Both the position numbers and the translations under genes were made by a program. Below the pieces are notes generated by a model, which did no database searches, was not told the DNA's origin, and was given only the letters and a program-made list of their open reading frames with translations. A stretch of 64,000 bases of DNA. Source: Curvibacter microcysteis. GTDB taxonomy: Bacteria > Pseudomonadota > Gammaproteobacteria > Burkholderiales > Burkholderiaceae_C. This document shows positions 17,131 to 24,208 of this stretch, piece by piece (the first letter of the stretch is position 1; every line of letters starts with the position of its first letter). The stretch is from the NCBI RefSeq assembly GCF_028649435.1, contig NZ_JAQSIN010000007.1. One strand, given 5' to 3'.

Positions 17131-17148
17131 GACGTTTACGTAAACGTC
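17131..17148. promoter_or_regulatory. Perfect 18-bp palindromic operator upstream of the SDR gene
   Basis: GACGTTTACGTAAACGTC is its own reverse complement. Operators of this look (ACGTTTACGTAAACGT-like) are known for MerR-family LiuR regulators of branched-chain amino-acid and acyl-CoA catabolism, which fits the downstream dehydrogenase. No such regulator gene is in the window. Confidence 0.6.
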
Positions 17149-17240
17149 AATTATGGCATCCGAAATCGGGGTGGCACAAGCGTGAAAAAGGCCTCGCGCC
17201 TAGAAGCGGGAGGCCTGTGCAGAGCAGCCGGTAGGTCGTC

Positions 17241-18290
17241 TTAGCGAAAGCCGACCCGGTCCAGCATCTGCTGCACCTTGATCTGGTTCATGCCCACGGC
17301 GCTCACGGGAATCAGCTCGCTTTTGAAGCTGCCACCGGTCATGGCTTTGAGCGCGGGGTTGTCGAACTGCACCCCTTTGGCGACTGGCCATTCGTTGTTG
17401 CCGTTGGCGAAGTGGTTTTGCGCTTCGGGGCTCACCAGGTATTCCAGGAAGCGCACGGCGTTGGTTTGGTTTTTGGCGTAACGAGCCACCGCGCCACCGG
17501 CCACGTTGACGTGCGTGCCTTCGCCGGCCTGGTTTGGGAACATGATCCCCAGCTTGTCGACCAGCGCGCGGTCGTCGGCGTTGGTGGAGCGCATCAGGCG
17601 CGCCAGGTAGTAGGAGTTGGTCACCGCCACCGCGCATTCACCCGAAGCCACGCCCTTGATCTGGTCGGTGTCGCCGCCCTTGGGGCTGCGCGCCAGGTTG
17701 TCGTTCAGGCCTTTGAGCCAGGCCTCGGTCTTGACCGGGCCCAGGTGTTCCACCATGGCGCCAAACAGGCTCAGGTTGTAGGGGTGGGAGCCCGAGCGGA
17801 TGCAAATGCGGCCCTTGTTGACCGGGTCCGCCAGCTTTTCGTAGGTGTCGACCTCGCTGGCTTTCACGCGCTGCTTGTCATACACCACGATGCGAGCCCG
17901 GGTGGACAGGCCGAACCAAGCCGTGGCCCCCTTGTCGTCGGGTTTGGCGCGCAGCTGGGGGGCAATGGCGGCGGTCAGCACTTTCGATTGGATGGGCTGG
18001 AACAGGCCGTCCACTTCGGCCCGCCACAAGCGAGCTGCATCCACCAGCAGGATCACGTCCGCGGGCGAGGCTTGGCCCTCGGTCTTCAGGCGGGCCAGGA
18101 TGCCTGCGTCGTCCGAATCCACGCGCTGGATGCGGATGCCCGTGGCCTTGGTGAAGTTGCTGTAGAGCGCTTCGTCGCTGGGGTAATGGCGGGCCGAATA
18201 GAGGTTCAGGACTTGCTCTTGGGCCCAGGACGGGGCCGCATTCAGCAGCATGGCACAGGACAGGGCAAGGGTCTTCAGCACGGTTTTCAC
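17241..18290 (-). CDS. fbpA: Ferric-iron ABC transporter, periplasmic substrate-binding protein
   Basis: A 349-residue FbpA/FutA-type protein with a signal peptide (cleavage after APSWA). It has LNLYSARHYPSDEALY near the mature N terminus and the paired-tyrosine region TNSYYLARLM that contributes iron ligands in this family. It binds Fe3+ in the periplasm and passes it to FbpB. The start is GTG at 18290 with AAAGGA six bases upstream. A Fur-box-like sequence lies about 50 bases upstream, giving it its own promoter although fbpB lies just upstream on the same strand. Confidence 0.9.
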   Translation of the reverse strand: MKTVLKTLALSCAMLLNAAPSWAQEQVLNLYSARHYPSDEALYSNFTKATGIRIQRVDSDDAGILARLKTEGQASPADVILLVDAARLWRAEVDGLFQPIQSKVLTAAIAPQLRAKPDDKGATAWFGLSTRARIVVYDKQRVKASEVDTYEKLADPVNKGRICIRSGSHPYNLSLFGAMVEHLGPVKTEAWLKGLNDNLARSPKGGDTDQIKGVASGECAVAVTNSYYLARLMRSTNADDRALVDKLGIMFPNQAGEGTHVNVAGGAVARYAKNQTNAVRFLEYLVSPEAQNHFANGNNEWPVAKGVQFDNPALKAMTGGSFKSELIPVSAVGMNQIKVQQMLDRVGFR

Positions 18291-18338
18291 AGCATTCCTT
18301 TGGCAGCGCCAAGCGTCTCAATGTAAAGAATCAGTATA

Positions 18339-18361
18339 GCAATGAATGCGAATCATTCTTG
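18339..18361 (-). promoter_or_regulatory. Fur box and promoter upstream of fbpA
   Basis: AATGAATGCGAATCATT (18341-18357) matches the inverted-repeat form of the Fur consensus. It abuts a minus-strand -10 candidate TATACT (18338-18333), so Fur-Fe2+ binding would block RNA polymerase and open the gene in iron shortage. Confidence 0.65.
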
Positions 18362-18438
18362 AATTGAGGGGTATGCCGATGGGCTTGGACAGGGGGCGGA
18401 CGCTGCTGTGGCCCGATCAGCCGGTGTGACCGGACGGC

Positions 18439-20082
18439 TCAATCCCCGTGCCGGCGCAGGGTGCGGCTGAGCAGCAGCACCGGCCCCAAACCCACCAGCA
18501 CCAGGGCCAGGCTGGGCAGCGCCGCTTCGCCCAGGCGTTCATCCCGGGCCAGTTGGTAGGCCACCACGGCCAGGGTGTCTGAATTGAAGGGCCGCAGCAC
18601 CAGGGTGGTGGGCAGCTCTTTCATCACGTCGACAAACACCAGCAGCAGGGCTGCTGCGCTGGAGCGCCGCAGCAGGGGCGCGTGCACACGGCGCAGCAGG
18701 CCCCACCCGCGCACGCCGAGCAGTCGGGCCGACTCATCCAGGCTGGGCGGGATGCGTGCATAGCCGCTTTGCACGGTTTGCAGCGCCACGGAAGAGAAGC
18801 GAACCAGGTAAGCCAGCACCAGGCCCAGCACCGTGGCGCTGAGCCAGTACCCGGCTTGCGAGGCCGGCCAATGCTGTTGCAGCCAGCCGAAGGGCAGCAA
18901 CAAACCCACCACCACCACGGCGCCCGGAACGGCGTATCCCAATCCCACCAGGCCACAGACCAGGCGCGACAGACGGTCGGGGCGCTGGCGTTGCAAGAAG
19001 GCCAGGGTCAGCGCCAAGGCCACGGCCAACAGCGCGCTGATGGCGCCTAATTTCAGGCTGTTGAGCGACCAGTCAATGAAGCGTGTCCAGGGCAGTTCGC
19101 TCGGCTCGGCCAGCAGCGGGCGCAGCATGAACAGCACCGGCAGCACAAAGCCCAGCAGCACGGGCAGCCCGCAGACCAGCCAGGCCAGGGTCAAGCCCGG
19201 GCCGGCCAACGGGGCGGGACGGGCGCTGCTCACATCGCCCCGGTCGAGCTTGGCCTGGCTGAAGCGCAGGCGGCGCCGGGCGTGGCGCTCCAGGGCCAGC
19301 AGGCTGAGCACCACCAAGAGCAGGCAGCCCGCCAACTGGCCAGCGGCCACCCGGTCGTCCATGGCCAGCCAGGCCTTGTAGATGCCGGCGGTGAAGGTCT
19401 GGATGCCGAAGTAGCTCGACACCCCATAGTCGGCCAAGGTCTCCATCAAGGCCAGGGCCACGCCGGCGGCGATGGCGGGGCGGGCCATGGGCAGCGCTAT
19501 GGCGCGGATGCGGCGCGACAGCGGAGCGCCCAGCAGGCGGGCAGCCTCCATCAACTGGCTGGCACGTTCGCTCAGGGCGGCGCGGGTCAGCAGGTAAACA
19601 TAGGGGTAGAGGGCCAGCGTGAACACCAGGGCGGCCCCGCCCAGGCTGCGCACTTCGGGCAGCACCCGCCCTTGCAAGCCCAGGTGCTGGCGCAGCGCGC
19701 TTTGCAAGGGCCCGCTGAACTGCAGGAAGTCGGTGTAGGCATAGGCCACCACATAGGCCGGCATGGCCAGGGGCAGCAGCAGGGCCCATTCAAAAAAGCG
19801 CCGGCCCCGAAACTCGAACAAGCTCACGGCCGTGGCCGTGCCCAGGCCCACCACGGTGACCCCCACGCCCACCAGCAGGCACAGGGCCAGCGAGGTCCAG
19901 GCGTAGTCGGGCAGCACCGTGCGGGCCATTTCCAGCAGGATCTGGGTACTTTGCGCACTGCCTTGCAGGGCAAACAAGAGCACCGACAACACCGGCAAGC
20001 AGAGCAGGCCAGCGATCAGGAGCAGCAAGATGGAGCGGGGCCAGGTGCGCAGCATGAGGGGGAGGGCGTGAGGAGGGTGCAT
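18439..20082 (-). CDS. fbpB: Ferric-iron ABC transporter permease
   Basis: A 547-residue fused permease of the FbpB/ThiP class with two six-helix halves. Each half has an EAA loop contacting the ATPase: EAARLLGAPLSRRIRAIALP (about residue 180) and ESARLLGVRGWGLLRRVHAP (about 450). It imports Fe3+ delivered by FbpA across the inner membrane. The start is uncertain: ATG 20082 (MHPPHALPLML) and ATG 20055 (MLRTWPRSILLLL) are both possible, and neither has a good ribosome-binding site. Divergent from fbpC. Confidence 0.9.
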   Translation of the reverse strand: MHPPHALPLMLRTWPRSILLLLIAGLLCLPVLSVLLFALQGSAQSTQILLEMARTVLPDYAWTSLALCLLVGVGVTVVGLGTATAVSLFEFRGRRFFEWALLLPLAMPAYVVAYAYTDFLQFSGPLQSALRQHLGLQGRVLPEVRSLGGAALVFTLALYPYVYLLTRAALSERASQLMEAARLLGAPLSRRIRAIALPMARPAIAAGVALALMETLADYGVSSYFGIQTFTAGIYKAWLAMDDRVAAGQLAGCLLLVVLSLLALERHARRRLRFSQAKLDRGDVSSARPAPLAGPGLTLAWLVCGLPVLLGFVLPVLFMLRPLLAEPSELPWTRFIDWSLNSLKLGAISALLAVALALTLAFLQRQRPDRLSRLVCGLVGLGYAVPGAVVVVGLLLPFGWLQQHWPASQAGYWLSATVLGLVLAYLVRFSSVALQTVQSGYARIPPSLDESARLLGVRGWGLLRRVHAPLLRRSSAAALLLVFVDVMKELPTTLVLRPFNSDTLAVVAYQLARDERLGEAALPSLALVLVGLGPVLLLSRTLRRHGD

Positions 20083-20146
20083 TGTAGGAGCCGCTCGTGG
20101 GCCTGCGCGGTCAGGGGCCTTGCCTGCGGCACCGGCCTGGGGTCCC

Positions 20147-20152
20147 TACAAT
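20147..20152 (+). promoter_or_regulatory. Candidate -10 element close to the fbpC start
   Basis: TACAAT ends eight bases before the ATG at 20161. If used, transcription would begin at or near the start codon, giving a leaderless or nearly leaderless mRNA. This agrees with the absence of a Shine-Dalgarno sequence, but no good -35 is visible. Confidence 0.35.
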
Positions 20153-20160
20153 CGGCGGCT

Positions 20161-21234
20161 ATGTTTTTAGAGCTGTCCCAGCTGGAGGTCCGTTACCCAG
20201 GTCGCGCGCGCGCGGCGGTGGCTCAGGTGTCGCTGGGCCTGCGCGCGGGGGACATTGGTGTGCTGTTGGGGCCCTCGGGCTGCGGCAAGACCTCGCTGTT
20301 GCGGGCCGTGGCCGGGCTGGAGCCGGTGGCCGCCGGCGCCATTCGCCTGTCTTCGCGCGTGGTCAGCCAGGCGGGCCGGGTGGTGCCGCCAGAGCAGCGT
20401 CGCATGGGCATGGTGTTTCAGGACTACGCCTTGTTCCCGCACCTGAGCATTGCCGACAACGTGGGCTTTGGTTTGGCGCCACTGTCGCGCGAGGCCCGCT
20501 CAGCCCGGGTGCGCGAGGTGCTCGGCCTGGTCGGCCTGGAGGGTGCACAGGGGCGCTTTCCGCATGAACTGTCGGGCGGCCAGCAGCAGCGTGTGGCCCT
20601 GGCCCGGGCCCTGGCGCCTCAGCCTGATCTGCTGCTGCTCGATGAACCCTTTTCCAACCTCGATGTCGAACTGCGCGAGCGCCTGGCCCATGAGGTGCGT
20701 GGCATCCTGAAGCAGGCCGGCGCCACGGCGCTGATGGTCACCCACGACCAACTCGAGGCCTTTGCCATTGGCGACGTGATTGGCGTCATGCAAGACGGGG
20801 CGCTGCACCAATGGGACGACGCCTATTCGCTCTACCACCGACCCGCCACTCGGTTTGTCGCCGACTTCATTGGCCACGGCGTGCTCTTGCCCGCCAGCCT
20901 GAGCGGCCAAGGGGAGGCCCTGCGGGTGCACACCCCCTTGGGCGATTTGCAGGACCTGAGCGAATGTCCCCTGCCCACGGCCTACCCTGGTGGCCTGTGC
21001 GATGTGCTGTTCCGGGCCGATGACATCGTGCACGACGACGCTTCGAGCGTGAAGGCGCGCATCCTGCGCAAGGCCTTCAGAGGCTCTGAATTCCTCTACA
21101 CCTTGAGCCTGAGCACGGGCGAGACCGTGCTGGCCCATGTGCCCAGCCACCATGACCACGCGGTGGGTGAGTGGGTGGGCATCCGGCCTGAGATGGACCA
21201 TGTGGTCACCTTTGCCCGGCTCCCGGCGGCCTGA
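20161..21234 (+). CDS. fbpC: Ferric-iron ABC transporter ATP-binding protein
   Basis: A 357-residue ATPase of the FbpC/PotA class. Walker A GPSGCGKTS (about residues 38-46), signature LSGGQQQRVALARAL and Walker B LLLLDEPFSNLD are complete, and a TOBE-like regulatory domain follows residue 240. It lies divergently from fbpB, an unusual split for an fbpABC set. It probably powers FbpB. Confidence 0.9.
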   Translation: MFLELSQLEVRYPGRARAAVAQVSLGLRAGDIGVLLGPSGCGKTSLLRAVAGLEPVAAGAIRLSSRVVSQAGRVVPPEQRRMGMVFQDYALFPHLSIADNVGFGLAPLSREARSARVREVLGLVGLEGAQGRFPHELSGGQQQRVALARALAPQPDLLLLDEPFSNLDVELRERLAHEVRGILKQAGATALMVTHDQLEAFAIGDVIGVMQDGALHQWDDAYSLYHRPATRFVADFIGHGVLLPASLSGQGEALRVHTPLGDLQDLSECPLPTAYPGGLCDVLFRADDIVHDDASSVKARILRKAFRGSEFLYTLSLSTGETVLAHVPSHHDHAVGEWVGIRPEMDHVVTFARLPAA

Positions 21235-21259
21235 GCGGGCTGCCTTCTCTTTTCTTTTC

Positions 21260-22267
21260 ATGTCCATGCGTTTTCAATTCCTGCGGGGCACCCGTGCCTC
21301 ATCGTGCTCGCGCCTGCTGGGCGGGCTTTGCCTGGCCCTGCTGCTGCAAGCCTGCAGCACGCCTCCCCCGTTGCTGCCGAGTGGCGGTGGGACAGCCGCC
21401 ACGCCGGGCGCTGGCGCGTCGTCCAATGCCTCGTCCAGCCCGTCAGCGACCGCCACGCCCCCGGTGGCTGTCCCCAGCCCGCCGCCACGCCCCCCGCTGA
21501 AAATCGGTTTGGCCCTGGGCGGTGGTGCGGCGCGTGGCTTTGCCCACATCGGTGTGATTCAGGTGCTGGAAGAGGCGGGCATCAAGCCGGACTTGGTGGT
21601 GGGCACCTCGGCGGGCAGCGTGGTGGCTGCACTCTATGCGAGCGGCAAGACCGGGGCTCAGCTGCAGCAGGTGGCCGAGACCATGGAAGAAGCGGCCATC
21701 ACCGACTGGACCCTGCCTTTATTCAGCCGAGGCATGCTCAAGGGCGAGGCCTTGGGGCGCTATGTGAACGGTCTGGTGGGCAATCGCTTGATCGAGGACA
21801 TGCGCATGCCCCTGGGGGTGGTCGCCACCGACCTGCAAAACGGGCAGGGCGTGTTGTTCCAGCGTGGCAACACGGGCACGGCGGTGCGGGCCTCGAGTGC
21901 CGTGCCTTCGGTGTTTCAGCCGGTGAACATCGCGGGCCGCGACTATGTGGACGGCGGCCTGGTGTCGCCCGTGCCGGTGCGCTTTGCACGCCAGATGGGC
22001 GCCACTTATGTGCTGGCGGTGGACATCTCCAGCCCGCCCGAAGGCAATACCGCCAATGACTCACTGCAAATCCTGCTGCAGACCTTCGCCATCATGTCCA
22101 AGAGCATCAATGCCTGGGAGCTGAAAGAGGCTGAGCTGGTGGTCAAGCCTGCGTTGCCAGGCATCAAGAGCGCCGACTTTGGCGCCCGCCGCCGCTCCAT
22201 CGAAGCGGGGCGGGTCGCCATGCTGCAGGCCTTGCCCGCCTTGAAGGCCGCATTGGCCGCGCGCTGA
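21260..22267 (+). CDS. Patatin-like phospholipase, putative lipoprotein
   Basis: A 335-residue protein with an N-terminal hydrophobic signal ending in LLLQAC, a lipobox-like cysteine at about residue 31. A Ser/Ala/Pro-rich linker follows, then a patatin domain: oxyanion loop GGGAARG, nucleophile motif GTSAG and the Asp of VDGGL. It belongs to the RssA/bacterial patatin group that hydrolyses acyl esters and is probably anchored to a membrane facing the periplasm. The ATGs at 21260 and 21266 are equally possible; no ribosome-binding site is evident. Confidence 0.87.
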   Translation: MSMRFQFLRGTRASSCSRLLGGLCLALLLQACSTPPPLLPSGGGTAATPGAGASSNASSSPSATATPPVAVPSPPPRPPLKIGLALGGGAARGFAHIGVIQVLEEAGIKPDLVVGTSAGSVVAALYASGKTGAQLQQVAETMEEAAITDWTLPLFSRGMLKGEALGRYVNGLVGNRLIEDMRMPLGVVATDLQNGQGVLFQRGNTGTAVRASSAVPSVFQPVNIAGRDYVDGGLVSPVPVRFARQMGATYVLAVDISSPPEGNTANDSLQILLQTFAIMSKSINAWELKEAELVVKPALPGIKSADFGARRRSIEAGRVAMLQALPALKAALAAR

Positions 22268-22315
22268 GCGCGAGCTGTTGCGCGCCCCCGCGGAAGTCGC
22301 CTGGGGGGCGCAGGG

Positions 22316-23638
22316 TCAGCGTGCGCGGGCCGGCAGGATGCTGCCTTCGCAGGCGCCAAAGCCAATGCGCGCTGCACCCGCTTTTTCGCACCAGCCACGC
22401 AGCACCACGCTGTCGCCGTCTTCCAGGTAAACGCGTTGCTCGCCTTGGGGCAGGGTGACGGGCTGCTTGCCGCCTTGGGTCAGCTCGATCAGGGCGCCGG
22501 CCTGGTCCAGTGTGGGGCCCGACAGCGTGCCGCTGCCCAGCAGGTCGCCGGGCTGCAGGTTACAGCCATTGACCGTGTGGTGCGTGACCATCTGCGCCAG
22601 CGTCCAGTAGGCGTGCCGGTAGCTGGTGCGGCAAATGCTGGCCGGCGCCAGGCCTGCGCTGCGCATGGCTGGGGTTTGCAGGCCGACGTCCAGCTGGATG
22701 TCGAACGCGCCTTCCTGGCGGTTCGCGGCCGAGTCCAAATAGGCCAGGGGCTGCGGGTCGCCGGCGGGGCGCTCGAAGCCGGTGCGGTAGGGGGCCAGGG
22801 CCTCCAGCGTCACGATCCAGGGCGAAATGGTGGTGGCGAAGTTCTTGGACAAGAAGGGGCCCAGGGGTTGGTACTCCCAGGCCTGGATGTCACGCGCTGA
22901 CCAGTCGTTGAGCAGGCAGAGGCCGAACACGTGTTGCTCAGCGTCATCCATGGCGATGGGCTCGCCCAGTTCATTGCCCTGGCCCAGGAACACGCCCAAC
23001 TCCAGTTCGATGTCCAGCCGGCGGCAGGGGCCGAACACGGGCTCGGTGGCCCCGGGCGGCAGGGTCTGGCCCACGGGGCGGTGAAAGCGCTGACCCGACA
23101 CGCCAATGCTGGAGGCCCGGCCGTGGTAACCGATGGGCACCCACTTGTAATTGGGCAGCAAAGGGTTGTCCGGGCGGAACTGCTTGCCGATGTTGGTGGC
23201 GTGGTGCACCGAGGTGTAGAAGTCGGTGTAGTCACCGATGCGCGCCGGCACGGTGAACTCCGCTTGGGCTTGCGGCACCAGGCAGGTGGCCACCGTGTCG
23301 GCACCGGCAGCGCCTTCGCGCAGCAGGCGCGACAAGGCCAGGCGCAGCGCGCTCCAGGCCGTGGGGCCCAGGGCCATCAAGGCATTGAGCCGGTCTTGCG
23401 CGCCAGCCTGCAGGGCGGCGGCCGCTTCACCCGTGACCAGGCCGGTGCGGGCCAGGGCGGCCAGGTCGACGATTTGGTCGCCCAGGGCCACACCGCCGCG
23501 GAAGGCTTCGTCGCTGCCTTGGCGACGGAACACGGCAAAGGGCAGGTTCTGGATCGGGAAGTCGCCGCCGGGCGTTTGGGCTGAGGCCAGCCAGCTGCGC
23601 AGTGCGGGGTGGTGGGTTTCGTTCAAAAGGGTGCTCAT
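22316..23638 (-). CDS. fahA: Fumarylacetoacetase
   Basis: A 440-residue full-length fumarylacetoacetate hydrolase with an N-terminal SH3-like domain (FPIQNLPFAVFRRQG). The catalytic domain has DFYTSVHHATNIGKQFRP (metal Asp and catalytic His), the metal glutamates in LDIELELG, and LNDWSARDIQAWEYQPLGP. It splits a 4-fumarylacetoacetate-type beta-diketone into fumarate and acetoacetate, the last step of homogentisate breakdown. Here no homogentisate dioxygenase is near. Its ATG overlaps the VOC stop (ATGA), so the two are translationally coupled as the end of the P450-VOC-FAH operon, and its true substrate may be another ring-cleavage product. Confidence 0.92.
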   Translation of the reverse strand: MSTLLNETHHPALRSWLASAQTPGGDFPIQNLPFAVFRRQGSDEAFRGGVALGDQIVDLAALARTGLVTGEAAAALQAGAQDRLNALMALGPTAWSALRLALSRLLREGAAGADTVATCLVPQAQAEFTVPARIGDYTDFYTSVHHATNIGKQFRPDNPLLPNYKWVPIGYHGRASSIGVSGQRFHRPVGQTLPPGATEPVFGPCRRLDIELELGVFLGQGNELGEPIAMDDAEQHVFGLCLLNDWSARDIQAWEYQPLGPFLSKNFATTISPWIVTLEALAPYRTGFERPAGDPQPLAYLDSAANRQEGAFDIQLDVGLQTPAMRSAGLAPASICRTSYRHAYWTLAQMVTHHTVNGCNLQPGDLLGSGTLSGPTLDQAGALIELTQGGKQPVTLPQGEQRVYLEDGDSVVLRGWCEKAGAARIGFGACEGSILPARAR

Positions 23639-24171
23639 GCTTGGAACTCCGTGGCGTGCATCCAGGCCGCATGCTGGGGCGCGCGCTTGGTGCGGCTCCA
23701 CTCTTCCAGCATCTCCCATTTGACCGCCGCAGCTTTGCCCAGCAGCTCGGGCGTGCTGGTGTCGGCAGCCAGTTCCAGGCGGTGGCCGTTGGGGTCGAAG
23801 AAGTAAATCGACTTGAACAAGGTGTGGTCGGTCACGCCCACCACCTCGATGCCGTCGGCCTGCAAGCGGGCCTTGACGCGCTCCAACGTGGCGACGGAGT
23901 CGACCTGGAAGGCGATGTGTTGCACCCAGTCAGGGGTGTTCTCATCGCGACCCATGGGGGCTTGCTGTGGCAGTTCAAAGAAGGCCAGCACATTGCCGCC
24001 ACCGGCGTCCAGGAAGATGTGCATGTAGGGGTCGGGTGCCTTGGTGGAGGGCACTTGGTTCTCGGCAAAGGCGAGCTGGAAGTCCATTTCCAGGTACTTG
24101 GTGTACCACTCGACGGTTTGCTTCGCGTCCTTGCAGCGGTAGGCCACGTGGTGGATTTTCTCGATCAGCAT
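23635..24171 (-). CDS. VOC-family metalloprotein, ring-cleavage dioxygenase-like (paralogue 1)
   Basis: A 178-residue vicinal-oxygen-chelate protein. The likely metal ligands are all present: His8 (IHHVAY), His85 (VQHIAF) and Glu133 (HRLEL). The two beta-alpha-beta-beta-beta modules end in SIYFFDPNGHRLEL. The family includes glyoxalase I and small extradiol dioxygenases. Between a P450 monooxygenase and fumarylacetoacetase, an aromatic ring-opening or isomerising step is plausible but unproven. AAGGAG precedes the ATG. A paralogue lies at 45703-46326 with a shared block TDH-x2-FKSIYFFDPNG. Confidence 0.85.
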   Translation of the reverse strand: MLIEKIHHVAYRCKDAKQTVEWYTKYLEMDFQLAFAENQVPSTKAPDPYMHIFLDAGGGNVLAFFELPQQAPMGRDENTPDWVQHIAFQVDSVATLERVKARLQADGIEVVGVTDHTLFKSIYFFDPNGHRLELAADTSTPELLGKAAAVKWEMLEEWSRTKRAPQHAAWMHATEFQA

Positions 24172-24208
24172 CTCAGGCTCCTTGGTTCATGGGGCAATGG
24201 TGAAGGTG

